A stretch of 64,000 nt of DNA from Legionella jamestowniensis (GTDB lineage Bacteria; Pseudomonadota; Gammaproteobacteria; Legionellales; Legionellaceae), in contig NZ_LNYG01000013.1 of assembly GCF_001467745.1 (NCBI RefSeq), forward strand, positions 1,481,178 through 1,545,177, written 5' to 3'. The notes beneath the pieces were generated by a model. The model had not been told where the DNA came from and did no database searches. It saw nothing but the letters and a program-made list of their open reading frames with translations. Of the stretch, positions 49,146-58,427 are shown in pieces (positions within the stretch are counted from its first letter, which is position 1; every line of letters starts with the position of its first letter). Both the position numbers and the translations under genes were made by a program.

Positions 49146-50486
49146 CTATAACGTGAGCTTTTTCTCAATGTGCTCAGTTAGCCACTCACTGCCTCCGAGC
49201 TGTTCATTTAATTCAACGTTTTTATCAATCAACTCTTTAATCTTCTTTAAGTACTCATCAAAAAGGGGTTGGTTTTTCTCAACAAAATCTTCTCCAATAT
49301 TTTTTTCTTCGGCGAGCTGAGTTACTTCACTATAGTGTTCGCCCATTTTGCTCTCAGTTCCGGCATGATCTTTTAAATATTCTCTCATTACAGCAGCAAA
49401 CATCTGCCATTCAGGAGCACTCTCCTCTTGAACATGATTAAGAAAATAATCTCTAAGAATCTCATAATGATCGATAGATTGTGTGACATCGCTTTGAGGG
49501 GCTGTCTCATTTTTAGGTATGGGTAAACCTAGAAAACCATAAGTATTTAGTAATGATGAGCCGACTTTCATGCCGGTTGCTTCATTAAACTTGTTATGAA
49601 TTTCTGTTTCAGTTGAAATTAGTCCGCGATTTTTAAATTCTTTTAGAAGGTTAAAAAATTGCTTTATTTTTGGAGCGTAATGTCCGCTATAGTCATCTAT
49701 GTATAAAAGCTTCCCACCTTTGACTTCTATTGTTCCCCCATAGACAACAAATCCACCGCGTTGAAAACTTGAATGGTGAAATTTGCCTACGGTGGAGGAT
49801 CCAGCAAATAGTTCGCCTTGTGGGGTAAGTACAAAAATAGCTCTTCCATGGTATTTTGTATGGGCAACATGATTTGTCGTATCGAAAGGCTCAATGGTTA
49901 AAGGATTGTCTTCGTCCTTAGGTTGCTTTAGTTGCCATAGTTTATCTTGAGCTGGAAGCAACCTGAATTCTTCTTTCTCAAGATCACTCAGCATGACTAC
50001 CCCTAACTCCTTATCAAGGATTTTGTCTGTAGGATTAACGTCCACCACTTTTTTTCTTAATACTGCGCGCATTTGATCCACGGTTCGTTGCTTAACTAGA
50101 TCCATTCGTGTCGTTTTGTCATCTTCGAATTTAAGTGGGCGTAGATGCCTAAGAGAGGTATTGGGAAGGAAGGTAGGCCACAGAGAACGCATATTTTTCC
50201 TTTCTTCAATAGCACCATTTATATTATCAGTGGAGCAGATAACAGCTATAAATTCAGCGGCTTGTTTCTTAAGTGTGTTAACCACTTCGTTATCAACCGC
50301 GCTGTGTTGGCAAGCTTCATACAGATTAATTAAATTATCTAAACGTTGGTAAATCGTTGCAGGTTTATAAACCTCATTGAGTAAAGTCTCTAACGTAGGG
50401 TTATTGTGATCACTTGCTTTCAGCTGTTTCACAGTCATTAAGCTAGGCATTGAGCGACTCCAGCATTTTGTCTTGAATATATTCAT
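49146..50486 (-). CDS. Unknown protein, paralogue A of a tandem pair
   Basis: This 446-residue protein has a helical N-terminal half and a conserved centre: GRAIFVLTPQGELFAGSS, VGKFHHSSFQRGG and YIDDYSGHYAPK (Ser-Gly-His-Tyr at 267-270). The centre matches the next gene almost residue by residue while the ends diverge. Such KFHHSS to SGHY segments recall a domain that I have seen in secreted bacterial toxins, but I cannot name it with certainty. The C-terminus is charged with many Glu and Lys, compatible with a Dot/Icm signal. Confidence 0.65.
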   Translation of the reverse strand: MNIFKTKCWSRSMPSLMTVKQLKASDHNNPTLETLLNEVYKPATIYQRLDNLINLYEACQHSAVDNEVVNTLKKQAAEFIAVICSTDNINGAIEERKNMRSLWPTFLPNTSLRHLRPLKFEDDKTTRMDLVKQRTVDQMRAVLRKKVVDVNPTDKILDKELGVVMLSDLEKEEFRLLPAQDKLWQLKQPKDEDNPLTIEPFDTTNHVAHTKYHGRAIFVLTPQGELFAGSSTVGKFHHSSFQRGGFVVYGGTIEVKGGKLLYIDDYSGHYAPKIKQFFNLLKEFKNRGLISTETEIHNKFNEATGMKVGSSLLNTYGFLGLPIPKNETAPQSDVTQSIDHYEILRDYFLNHVQEESAPEWQMFAAVMREYLKDHAGTESKMGEHYSEVTQLAEEKNIGEDFVEKNQPLFDEYLKKIKELIDKNVELNEQLGGSEWLTEHIEKKLTL

Positions 50487-50716
50487 AATGTTAGAATATT
50501 GTTCTTAAGGGAGTCTTAAGAGTAAAAAAATGCAACAAAAAAATAATTAAGTAATAAAATGATCAAGTTGCTGTAGATCAAATTACTAAGAACTAATTAA
50601 ATTTTAAGTTTTTGGTGTCTGAATGCAGATGTTATCTCTTCAGTTTACCTTGGCACCATTGCTATGAGACTAACTATGCTTGCTTTCTGAACAAAAAAGG
50701 CAGGTACAAGAAACAT

Positions 50717-51982
50717 TTAAAAGAAAAAGCAGGTATTTTTACAGGATAATGTTATTTCATCTGAAGAGAATGTGCTGCTATTACGAATATCATCCAGTAA
50801 ATCTGCTACTCGAGTGCTAATATTACCTTTTCGTAGACTAGGAAATTCTTGTTCTACTTTGTCAACAGAATCAGTGATATTCATTGTTTTTGCATATTTA
50901 AGGAGTCTCGTTAATCCCTCTACCTTTTCTGCTTTTCTATTTTTATTTGCATAAGGCCAGCAACTTTTTATTTCTTTTTCTAATTTCTTAATCAGGTTTT
51001 CTACCGCGATAACGTGTTTCTCAGTGAGGCATGATCTTTGAGATCGTTTATCATTGGAAGAGGCTAAGGGGGAAAGAAAGCCAATAGTATTTAAGGGATT
51101 GTTGTCTGTAACGATGAGCCCCTTTTTTTCTCTTTGGCATAACTTGCTTTGGATGATGGTCTCTTCATTAATAACTTTCCGAGTTTTAAGTTCACGTAAA
51201 AGACATAAAAAATTATTGAGTTTCGGTGAATAATGCCCACTAAACTCATCAATGTACATTAATTGCCCATCAATGACTTCTAGCATGCCACCACAGATTA
51301 CCCATCCACCATTTAAGAGACTGCTATGATGAAATTTTCCAATCTCTGATGAACTCGCAAATAACTCACCACGGGGGCTTAATACGTAAATCGCTCGACC
51401 ACGATATTTTGAACTTGCAATATGGTTTCGAGTATCAAAGAGAGAAAGAGTTAGTGGACCATCAGGTTTATCTTGATGAAACTGCCATAGTTTGCCTTGG
51501 GAGATGATAATTCTTTTAACTTCTCTTTCTTTTTCATTTAATCGGGCCACCCCAAGACGACTATCTTGTTGTTCTAGCTTCGTAGGTACTTGAAGGTAAT
51601 TTTTACAATTTTTTATATGCGCTTTCAGACGTTCACGTAAAAATGTCTTGCGGTTGAAAAATTTTTCAGCGCTTCTTAAGTGTAAAGGGGTTTGATTCGG
51701 TATATAGTAAGGATCGATGGCTTTGAATTCTTTCCGTTTAACGATGGCTTCACTCCATTCACAATCACAAATAATACTAATCATTTTTTTAACAATTGCT
51801 ATTTGTTCAAGAATGCATTGATTCTCAGCGTGATCCTGGAAAGTTGCTAAATCAATAAGGCAGTCAAGACGCTCATAGATATTAGACGCTTTATGAACAT
51901 TTTCCAGATAAGTTAAAAACTTATCATTGAAAACTCCTTTAGATACAAATTGTGCAGGGGTAATGAGAGTGACAATAGACAT
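50717..51982 (-). CDS. Unknown protein, paralogue B of a tandem pair
   Basis: This 421-residue protein is a diverged copy of the previous gene. Shared landmarks are NIYERLDCLIDL, LWQFHQDK, GRAIYVLSPRGELFASSS, IGKFHHSS and YIDEFSGHYSPK (Ser-Gly-His-Tyr at 248-251), then NPLNTIGFLSP. The C-terminus differs and ends CKNTCFFF. Each gene has its own gap upstream (304 and 230 bases), so the copies may be separately regulated. Function is unknown. Confidence 0.65.
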   Translation of the reverse strand: MSIVTLITPAQFVSKGVFNDKFLTYLENVHKASNIYERLDCLIDLATFQDHAENQCILEQIAIVKKMISIICDCEWSEAIVKRKEFKAIDPYYIPNQTPLHLRSAEKFFNRKTFLRERLKAHIKNCKNYLQVPTKLEQQDSRLGVARLNEKEREVKRIIISQGKLWQFHQDKPDGPLTLSLFDTRNHIASSKYRGRAIYVLSPRGELFASSSEIGKFHHSSLLNGGWVICGGMLEVIDGQLMYIDEFSGHYSPKLNNFLCLLRELKTRKVINEETIIQSKLCQREKKGLIVTDNNPLNTIGFLSPLASSNDKRSQRSCLTEKHVIAVENLIKKLEKEIKSCWPYANKNRKAEKVEGLTRLLKYAKTMNITDSVDKVEQEFPSLRKGNISTRVADLLDDIRNSSTFSSDEITLSCKNTCFFF

Positions 51983-52310
51983 TGCGTTTAATCCATTATT
52001 CCATTCGATTAGATAAATCTGATTTCAAAAAGGCATACTTTATATAAAAAGAACATTTTGGTCAAATAATTCCTTTAGCCTGAAAGTAGGGCAATAGAAT
52101 TTTTCGGAGAAAAGAGTTTGATGAAAAAGACAAGATTGCTTTTACCGTTCTGGCCAATCCTATCGTTATATGAGGACGGTTACTTATGCGTCTCTAATTT
52201 ATTTTAATCCATCGCCTAAAAGTAAGGTAAATTACCATTTATAAAGGATTTAACCTTGCTATAGGTCAGCGGTTTAGTAATAATTTGTGTTTTTTTCTGC
52301 TGGAGATAAG

Positions 52311-52964
52311 GTGTTAAACAGTTACATTAAAGAACCAAAGCAGCAAGCGGTTGCTTGCATAATTTGGATGCATGGCCTGGGGGCAGATGCTTCTGATATG
52401 GCTGGACTGGCTGATCAGTTAATAGTAAATGTCCCTATTCGCCATGTTTTTCTTGATGCTCCAGTGCGGCCAGTTACCATTAATAATGGTATGGCCATGC
52501 GTGCCTGGTATGATATTCTTGATCTAAAGTTTACTGCCAGAGAAGACAAGGAAGGAATTTTGAGTTCAGAAGAACAAATCCTTCAAATAATTCAAGCGCA
52601 GATGGAACAGGGAATCTCCTCTGATAAAATATTTTTGGCTGGTTTTTCTCAAGGCGGTGCGATGGCATTGCACACCGCGTTACACGTTACCTATCCTTTA
52701 GGCGGGGTAATTGCTTTGTCAGCCTATCTACCCCTAGCCTCAGAATGTAGCCCATCGCTTGCGAAAAAAACCCCTTTATTCTTCGGCTTTGGCACTTATG
52801 ACACCATTGTTTTGCCAGCCTGGAGTAAGCTGACTATTGATTGGCTTTTAGCACAGGGATATGACAATTTAAAATGGCATACTTATTCAATGGAACACTC
52901 TATTTGTATGGAGGAAATTAAGGATCTTTCGCTATGGCTTTCAGAATTGACCAGGGGGAACTAG
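52311..52964 (+). CDS. Carboxylesterase/lysophospholipase-like serine hydrolase
   Basis: This protein of about 217 residues is an alpha/beta hydrolase of the phospholipase/carboxylesterase family. It has the oxyanion segment IWMHGLGADASDM, the nucleophile Ser in GFSQGGAMA, Asp in GTYDTIV and His in MEHSICMEEI. GTG 52311 has GGAG five bases upstream; a GTG at 52287 would add eight residues. There is no signal peptide, so it acts in the cytoplasm unless exported otherwise. Two bases separate it from ratA. Confidence 0.87.
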   Translation: MLNSYIKEPKQQAVACIIWMHGLGADASDMAGLADQLIVNVPIRHVFLDAPVRPVTINNGMAMRAWYDILDLKFTAREDKEGILSSEEQILQIIQAQMEQGISSDKIFLAGFSQGGAMALHTALHVTYPLGGVIALSAYLPLASECSPSLAKKTPLFFGFGTYDTIVLPAWSKLTIDWLLAQGYDNLKWHTYSMEHSICMEEIKDLSLWLSELTRGN

Positions 52965-52966
52965 GC

Positions 52967-53401
52967 ATGACAATAGTAAAAAAAATGCGCGTTGTTCCTT
53001 TCACTTGTGAACAAATGTATGGTTTGGTAAATAAAGTAGAAGAATACTCCGAATTTTTACCCTATTGTTCGCAAAGTATGGTCCATCATCGCGATGAGGA
53101 TGAAGTTCAGGCCACATTAGTCATTGTTGCTGCTGGAATGAGTAAATCTTTCACCACGCGCAATCGTCTGCAAGCCAATAAAATGATAGAAATTCGTTTA
53201 ATTGACGGTCCATTTAAGCACCTTGAGGGGTTTTGGCGATTTGATGAAGTGCCTGAAGGCTGCAAAATTTCCTTTGACCTGGAGTTTGAATTTGCTGGCT
53301 GGATGTTTTCTATGCTATTAGGGCCTGTGTTTGAACAGATTACTGACAAAATGGTTGATGCATTTTGTGAGCGCGCCGAGGCTCTTTATGGTCAAGGTTG
53401 A
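52967..53401 (+). CDS. ratA: START-domain protein of the RatA/COQ10 family
   Basis: This 144-residue protein belongs to the polyketide cyclase/COQ10-like family. The start MTIVKKMRVVPFTCEQMYGLV and segments YSEFLPYCSQS and GPFKHLEGFWRF are typical. Family members bind ubiquinone or affect ribosome association (RatA); the COQ10 role seems the safer inference. AGGGGG at 52953-52958 sets ATG 52967. It overlaps rnfH by 14 bases. Confidence 0.88.
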   Translation: MTIVKKMRVVPFTCEQMYGLVNKVEEYSEFLPYCSQSMVHHRDEDEVQATLVIVAAGMSKSFTTRNRLQANKMIEIRLIDGPFKHLEGFWRFDEVPEGCKISFDLEFEFAGWMFSMLLGPVFEQITDKMVDAFCERAEALYGQG

Positions 53402-53663
53402 GATAATTTATATTCCTGAAGAAGGGGCAATGATTCATCTGGAATTAAATTTACAGCCCGGGGCTACTATCAGCGATGCATTAAATCAATCAAATTTACT
53501 GAATACTCACCCAGAAATAAAAAATTTACCAGTTGGGATTTTTGCCAAGCAAAAAAATCTCGACACCGTACTAAAACCGGGGGATCGCATAGAAATATAT
53601 CGGCCGCTCTCTTTTGATCCCAAAGAGAAACGAAGACAGCGGGCTAAAACAAAAGAAAAATAG
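53388..53663 (+). CDS. rnfH: RnfH-like protein
   Basis: RnfH (91 residues) is a small beta-grasp protein of unresolved role usually next to ratA. The pattern MVKVEIIYIPEEGAMIHLEL and the end PGDRIEIYRPLSFDPKEKRRQRA are diagnostic. The start lies inside the ratA gene. Confidence 0.92.
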   Translation: MVKVEIIYIPEEGAMIHLELNLQPGATISDALNQSNLLNTHPEIKNLPVGIFAKQKNLDTVLKPGDRIEIYRPLSFDPKEKRRQRAKTKEK

Positions 53664-53749
53664 TTTCGAAATAACTAATTGAATTTCCTCGGGTGCTTTT
53701 TTAATGAGGGAGCTAGGGCGCGCGCTCGAGATGTAAATGTGCGCAACTA

Positions 53750-53925
53750 ATAACAGAACATAAAAATATCGATTTATACAAAATTTCGACGTCCTCGGGA
53801 TCCAGAAATCTCAGCATAGCTGGATTCTGCGGACAAGCCGCAGAATGTTGGATGTAGGGAAATGTATACCAGTAAACATACGGCGACCAAGAGATGTTTC
53901 TTTGCTTCAGGATGAAACAATGCAA
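53750..53925. repeat. Non-coding palindromic intergenic repeat element
   Basis: The gap between rnfH and bamE carries ATTCTGCGG, ACAAG, CCGCAGAAT (53824-53846), a perfect nine-pair hairpin, within text such as cgtcctcgggatccagaaatc and the ggcgaccaagag stretch. It looks like a decayed member of a dispersed repeat. A related 23-base piece lies at 62150-62172 (19 of 23 identical on the opposite strand). No coding potential is visible. Confidence 0.5.
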
Positions 53926-53938
53926 AACATCAACCAGG

Positions 53939-54262
53939 CTAAGATTTGTGCTCGATTTTAATAAGTTTGCTATGCGAAAAATATAAACTTAGGTGCCGCA
54001 CAGTCAAAGGACCTGCACCTTTGCGCCAGGTATAAGCATAATCCCAACGATCGTTATTAAAAGTAGGACTTAATAAACTTGTACCCATTAAAATAGCGAC
54101 ATCATTTTTGCTCATGCCTAACTTGAGACGCTCAATTTTCGATTGGGGTAATAAATTACCTTGCTGTACAATCCGTCTTGCATAATCATAAGAAATACAA
54201 TTGGTTAAGGTAAAAGATAGGACTATTATTATAACAGCGGTGAGAACGGTTCTAATTCGCAT
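53939..54262 (-). CDS. bamE: Outer membrane assembly lipoprotein BamE
   Basis: BamE (107 residues, SmpA/OmlA family) is a lipoprotein of the beta-barrel assembly machine. The lipobox LTNC places the lipidated Cys at residue 22, and LKLGMSKNDVAILMGTSLLSPTFNNDRWDYAYTW holds the family segments. ATG 54262 is chosen; the upstream frame would spoil the signal peptide. It is divergent from fur, a conserved neighbourhood. Confidence 0.92.
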   Translation of the reverse strand: MRIRTVLTAVIIIVLSFTLTNCISYDYARRIVQQGNLLPQSKIERLKLGMSKNDVAILMGTSLLSPTFNNDRWDYAYTWRKGAGPLTVRHLSLYFSHSKLIKIEHKS

Positions 54263-54357
54263 TTTTTTTGCCTGTTCCGAAAAATTTGGCCATAATAGCA
54301 TGTCAATCATAGAAAGACACCTGCAAAAATGGGTGAATAGTCATTGAGGAGTATTGT

Positions 54358-54777
54358 GTGGAAGAAAGTCAACAGCTAAAAGAGGCTGGATTAAAAATTA
54401 CAATGCCCCGCTTAAAAGTTTTACAAATTTTAGAACAATCCCGTGATCATCATTTAAGTGCAGAGGGTGTCTATAAGGCCTTATTAGAAATGGGAGAGGA
54501 TGTAGGTTTGGCAACAGTTTACCGTGTGTTGACGCAGTTTGAAGCAGCAGGTCTTGTGAATCGTCATAATTTTGAGGGCGGACATTCTGTATTCGAACTT
54601 AGCCAGGGGGAACATCATGATCACCTTGTTTGTGTTAAATGTGGCAAGGTCGAGGAATTCATTGATGAGATTATTGAGCAACGTCAACAAATGATTGCAG
54701 CAAAGGCAAATTTCAAAATGACCGATCATGCTTTAAATATTTATGGCCTTTGTCCAGAGTGCCAAACCAAATCTTAA
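54358..54777 (+). CDS. fur: Ferric uptake regulator Fur
   Basis: Fur (139 residues) is the Fe2+-dependent repressor of iron-uptake genes. It has the winged-helix N-terminus (LKEAGLKITMPRLKVLQIL), the metal-binding GEHHDHLVCVKCGKVEEF and the second Cys pair CPEC near the end. The start is GTG 54358 with GAGGAG upstream (54345-54350). Confidence 0.97.
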   Translation: MEESQQLKEAGLKITMPRLKVLQILEQSRDHHLSAEGVYKALLEMGEDVGLATVYRVLTQFEAAGLVNRHNFEGGHSVFELSQGEHHDHLVCVKCGKVEEFIDEIIEQRQQMIAAKANFKMTDHALNIYGLCPECQTKS

Positions 54778-54929
54778 GCTACCCTTAAGTTTCACGTGTT
54801 ATAGTTGCAATAGTTGTATCAACAAGCGCACTAAACGTATGCTCGTTGTGCGTGAAGTATCGCTATGTTGATAAGAAAGAAATGTAAAATTTTTTAGTAC
54901 TTCACTATAATCAAGTTATCCTCCCTAAC

Positions 54930-56459
54930 ATGGACGTTATTTTCATGTATGAAGATTTAATTTCGCCTTACAAGGCTTCTGAGCTTCCCATGTTACAATT
55001 GGGTGGTATTTTAGTAGATGAACATTTACTTCCCGATGCGCCAGTGAACCTGGTGCTTAAATCCCTCAATCGTCATGGTTTAATTGCAGGTGCCACAGGC
55101 AGTGGTAAAACCAAAACCATGCAAGTCTTAAGTGAACAATTATCTTTAGCAGGCGTACCTAGCCTGGTCATGGATGTTAAAGGAGATATCTCAGGACTCG
55201 CAGTACCTGGTGAAGTAACAGAGATGGTAGTTGCTCGCAACCAATCATTAAATTTAACGTATACACCAAGAGCCTTTCCGGTTGAAATGCTCTCTTTAAG
55301 TGATATACATCAAGGTGTTCCTTTACGCTCCACGGTCACCGATTTTGGAGCCTTGCTTTTTTCACGTATGTTAGATGTCAATGACACACAAGAAGGTGTT
55401 ATTACCATTCTTTTTGAATACGCAAAAAGCAAAAATTTGCCTTTAATTGATTTGGCAGATATAAAAGCCCTATTGCAGTATGTGCAAACCGATGCTGGTA
55501 AAGAAGAAATAGAGGGGCAGTTTGGTGGGGTGGCAAGTAGTTCTGTGGGTACTATTGTACGCAAAATTATTGAGCTTGAAGCCCAGGGGGGTAATCAATT
55601 TTTCGGGGAGCCTGCCTTTAATGCCCTGGATCTGGTGCGCACCAATGCAGAAGGAATGGGGATAATCTCTATACTTCGTCTTAGTGACATGCAAGATAAG
55701 CCTAAATTATTTTCCACCTTTATGCTTAAGTTACTGTCTGATGTTTATCGTTTGATGCCCGAGTTAGGGGATCCACCTAAACCAAAATTAGTGCTATTCA
55801 TCGACGAAGCACATTTGATATTTAGTAATGCTAGCAAAGCCTTACTTAATTTATTAGACACCATGGTCAAATTAATTCGTTCAAAAGGTATTGGTTTGAT
55901 CTTTTGCACTCAAACGCCTAATGATGTCCCGGATACAGTTTTAAGCCAGTTGGGTTTAAAGGTTCAACATGCCCTACGTGCATTCACTGCAAAAGATCGC
56001 AAAGCGATGAAATTGGTAGCCCAAAATTTCCCTCCATCGGCGTATTATGAGACAGAACAGATATTAACTTCCCTGGCGATAGGGGAAGCTTTGGTAAGTG
56101 CCTTGGATGCAAAAGGACAACCAACGCCATTGGTGGAGTGTTTGGTGAGAGCACCTGAGTCGCGTATGGGGGTGCTTAGTGAACAAGAATTGAATCGTGC
56201 AGTGGCAACATCGACACTGCTGCCTAAATACGAACAACGACAAGAACGAAGTTCCGCAAAAGAGATCTTAGCCGCTGGGGTAGCTATTAATCGTCAAACT
56301 GGCCCGTCTACCGATGCAAAAACTAAAAAAGCAAAAGAAGAGCCTTCAATGGTTGAACAAATCACTAAAAATACATTGTTTCGCCAAATAATAAGGCAAA
56401 TTATGCGTGATCTGACGCGAGCAGTCATGTCGGCTTTAGGTATTAGGCGAAAACGCTGA
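54930..56459 (+). CDS. HerA-like ATPase (DUF853 family)
   Basis: This 509-residue protein is a P-loop ATPase of the HerA/FtsK type. Walker A GATGSGKT is at residues 54-61 and Walker B LVLFIDEAHLIF near 290. The sensor-like TQTPNDVP follows. The C-terminus is basic and helical. Family proteins (YjgR-like) are widespread but poorly characterised. A second in-frame ATG at 54945 (MYEDLISPYKAS) is possible. Confidence 0.9.
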   Translation: MDVIFMYEDLISPYKASELPMLQLGGILVDEHLLPDAPVNLVLKSLNRHGLIAGATGSGKTKTMQVLSEQLSLAGVPSLVMDVKGDISGLAVPGEVTEMVVARNQSLNLTYTPRAFPVEMLSLSDIHQGVPLRSTVTDFGALLFSRMLDVNDTQEGVITILFEYAKSKNLPLIDLADIKALLQYVQTDAGKEEIEGQFGGVASSSVGTIVRKIIELEAQGGNQFFGEPAFNALDLVRTNAEGMGIISILRLSDMQDKPKLFSTFMLKLLSDVYRLMPELGDPPKPKLVLFIDEAHLIFSNASKALLNLLDTMVKLIRSKGIGLIFCTQTPNDVPDTVLSQLGLKVQHALRAFTAKDRKAMKLVAQNFPPSAYYETEQILTSLAIGEALVSALDAKGQPTPLVECLVRAPESRMGVLSEQELNRAVATSTLLPKYEQRQERSSAKEILAAGVAINRQTGPSTDAKTKKAKEEPSMVEQITKNTLFRQIIRQIMRDLTRAVMSALGIRRKR

Positions 56460-56502
56460 TCGAGTGTGTACTCTGATAAGCACCATACAAGAGGGGCTTC
56501 CC

Positions 56503-57207
56503 TTACTGGGTAGTAAGTAAGAATCGAAGTGTTAAGATTAGCGTTTCAGCGACCTGGGCTATCGATTGATCAGTATTCATCAAGGCCTGGTTATTTTCAA
56601 CTTCCAAACCCACATAGTCCTCTTCATTAAATCGTGTACGTAAGAAACTGGTAAATCCATCGGCAATGCCCAGATAGGGATAATTAAGGCGTACCCGATA
56701 TTGACCAAACTCCGCTTTAATAACAGCTTGCCATGCACGGGCTAAGATTTTTTCTTTATACCGCTTAGGATCATAAAGAAAACCTAGATCAGTATTTCGG
56801 GGGAGATCATTCATTACTGGAGTAAAACTGTGAATAGACAGGTGCCATACTTCGCACCCTAAATTAATATAGTATCGAACACTATTGATCACGGCTTCAC
56901 GAAAAGGTTGGTAGTATTCTTCAATAATGACTTTTTTTTCTGCTTTAGGTAAAGCTGCAGTGATTTCTGAGAAACAGGCTGGATGAGTTAATCGACGGTT
57001 GCAATCAATCAATAATCTGGTCGCCTCCGCTTGTACTAAAAGGCAATCGAATGCTTTACTTAAATGCCTGGCAACGGCTAGAGCGCCAAAATCGATGCCA
57101 CGATGCGTATGTAATAGTGCTTCATGACCATCAAAATATTGTTGGTAAGCTTCTGGTACGGTATTAACCGCATGCTCACAACTTAAAATAAGCACACGCT
57201 TTTTCAT
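56503..57207 (-). CDS. N-formylglutamate amidohydrolase-like enzyme
   Basis: This 234-residue protein belongs to the N-formylglutamate amidohydrolase family (LSCEHAVNTVPEAYQQYF, HTHRGIDFGALAVARHL, CNRRLTHP, HLSIHSFTP). The histidines fit a zinc amidohydrolase site. There is no hut gene near, so histidine catabolism is unlikely. It is the fourth gene of the ligation-like operon and overlaps the GCS-like gene by four bases; it may trim or hydrolyse an amide made by the upstream ligases. Confidence 0.87.
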   Translation of the reverse strand: MKKRVLILSCEHAVNTVPEAYQQYFDGHEALLHTHRGIDFGALAVARHLSKAFDCLLVQAEATRLLIDCNRRLTHPACFSEITAALPKAEKKVIIEEYYQPFREAVINSVRYYINLGCEVWHLSIHSFTPVMNDLPRNTDLGFLYDPKRYKEKILARAWQAVIKAEFGQYRVRLNYPYLGIADGFTSFLRTRFNEEDYVGLEVENNQALMNTDQSIAQVAETLILTLRFLLTTQ

Positions 57208-58427
57208 GTTGGATTAAATAATTGATTGGCCAATAAACAATGTGAAAGCTGTCGGTAAGTGCGCGTGAGCGTGGCATGATTAATTTCATTGCCACAGGCA
57301 TTTAAAAGACGCTCACTTAAATTACCGTGGTTTAAAATAAACTCTAATGTCTTTTGGGTTGTATAATCGAGCTCATGGCTTATTTTTTCAATTAAATGCG
57401 ACCAGATACTGCGTACGCTCATTGAGCGTTTAGGCAACAGCCATTGCCTGGCTAATTCTGCATCTTCTATCTGTACTTGAAAACCCGCATTCACGGTTTC
57501 TTCATAAACCGTTTTTAGACGTTTTGTTTCACAGGGATTATCTAAATAATAAGAGGACTTCATGGACCAATATTTTAAAATCGCATGAATTGTCAGTGCG
57601 ATGGCTATATCTGCCTGTACACATTCCTGCGAGTCAAGAATGCGGATTTCAATGGCTTTATACTCAAATTTAGGGATGGCTGCCCTGGAATTCAGCCATT
57701 CATATTGCAAAATTCCCTGTGGATCATGAGGATGGATGGCCCGATACATCGGCTCTAATATCTCTTTTTTATATTGGTCTTCACTGCTTATAAATTCAGG
57801 AATAATATCGCCACTAATGGAGGGGATACGTTGCTGATTTTTTCCATAAAAGTATAAGCGGGAGTCATTTAAGCCCGTTTTTTTACCCTCTAAAAAAGGG
57901 GTACTGGCAGCTAACGCCGGCAATAAAGGAAGGACTAATCGAATCGCATTATGCAAATGGTTAAATTCCTCGTCATTAGCAAATGGCAAATTAACATGCA
58001 TACTCTGTAGGTTTGACCAACCATGTCCCTGGCAATTAAAAATAGTATCAAACTGATGATAAATGTCCCTATTCCCATGTGGCCACCGCTTGGTTTCTTG
58101 CAAGGGATTCATCCAGGGATGGGCACCTGTTGGCAGTAGTTGTAAATTGCGTGCAGCAAGGTAAGGTTGCAATTTTTCGATGGCTTTTTGAAATTGCGCA
58201 GCAATAGAAGCATCAGGCGGTTTAGGACCGTTATTTTTTAGTTCAAGTACATGAAGCACCAGTTCATTGCTAATGGCAATGTCTCCTAATGCTACCTCGT
58301 TTACTAATTCACCGGCTAACTCTTTGAGAAGAAGATCACTTTGAGGTTGTACATTTAAGTGCTGGGAATCCACAAGCATATATTCAATTTCGATACCTAA
58401 TACCGAAAAGAGTGAATAATCAGACAT
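57204..58427 (-). CDS. Glutamate-cysteine ligase-like protein (GCS2 family)
   Basis: This 407-residue protein belongs to the GCS2 (YbdK-like) carboxylate-amine ligases of the glutamine synthetase superfamily. The start MSDYSLFSVLGIEIEYMLVD has the family metal-binding Glu residues; MHVNLPFANDEEF and KAIEIRILDSQE are further active-site segments. It should link an amino acid amine to a glutamyl carboxylate using ATP; the substrates are unknown. It begins inside the preceding gene, with CAGGA nine bases upstream of ATG 58427. Confidence 0.85.
   Translation of the reverse strand: MSDYSLFSVLGIEIEYMLVDSQHLNVQPQSDLLLKELAGELVNEVALGDIAISNELVLHVLELKNNGPKPPDASIAAQFQKAIEKLQPYLAARNLQLLPTGAHPWMNPLQETKRWPHGNRDIYHQFDTIFNCQGHGWSNLQSMHVNLPFANDEEFNHLHNAIRLVLPLLPALAASTPFLEGKKTGLNDSRLYFYGKNQQRIPSISGDIIPEFISSEDQYKKEILEPMYRAIHPHDPQGILQYEWLNSRAAIPKFEYKAIEIRILDSQECVQADIAIALTIHAILKYWSMKSSYYLDNPCETKRLKTVYEETVNAGFQVQIEDAELARQWLLPKRSMSVRSIWSHLIEKISHELDYTTQKTLEFILNHGNLSERLLNACGNEINHATLTRTYRQLSHCLLANQLFNPT

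Noticed and set aside
52967..53663. RatA-RnfH as a toxin-antitoxin pair
   Set aside because: Although RatA was once described as a toxin, these genes are conserved housekeeping neighbours, and the protein fits the COQ10/START family.
56503..57207. Histidine utilisation (hutG) function
   Set aside because: No other hut gene is near; the gene is embedded in the ligase operon.
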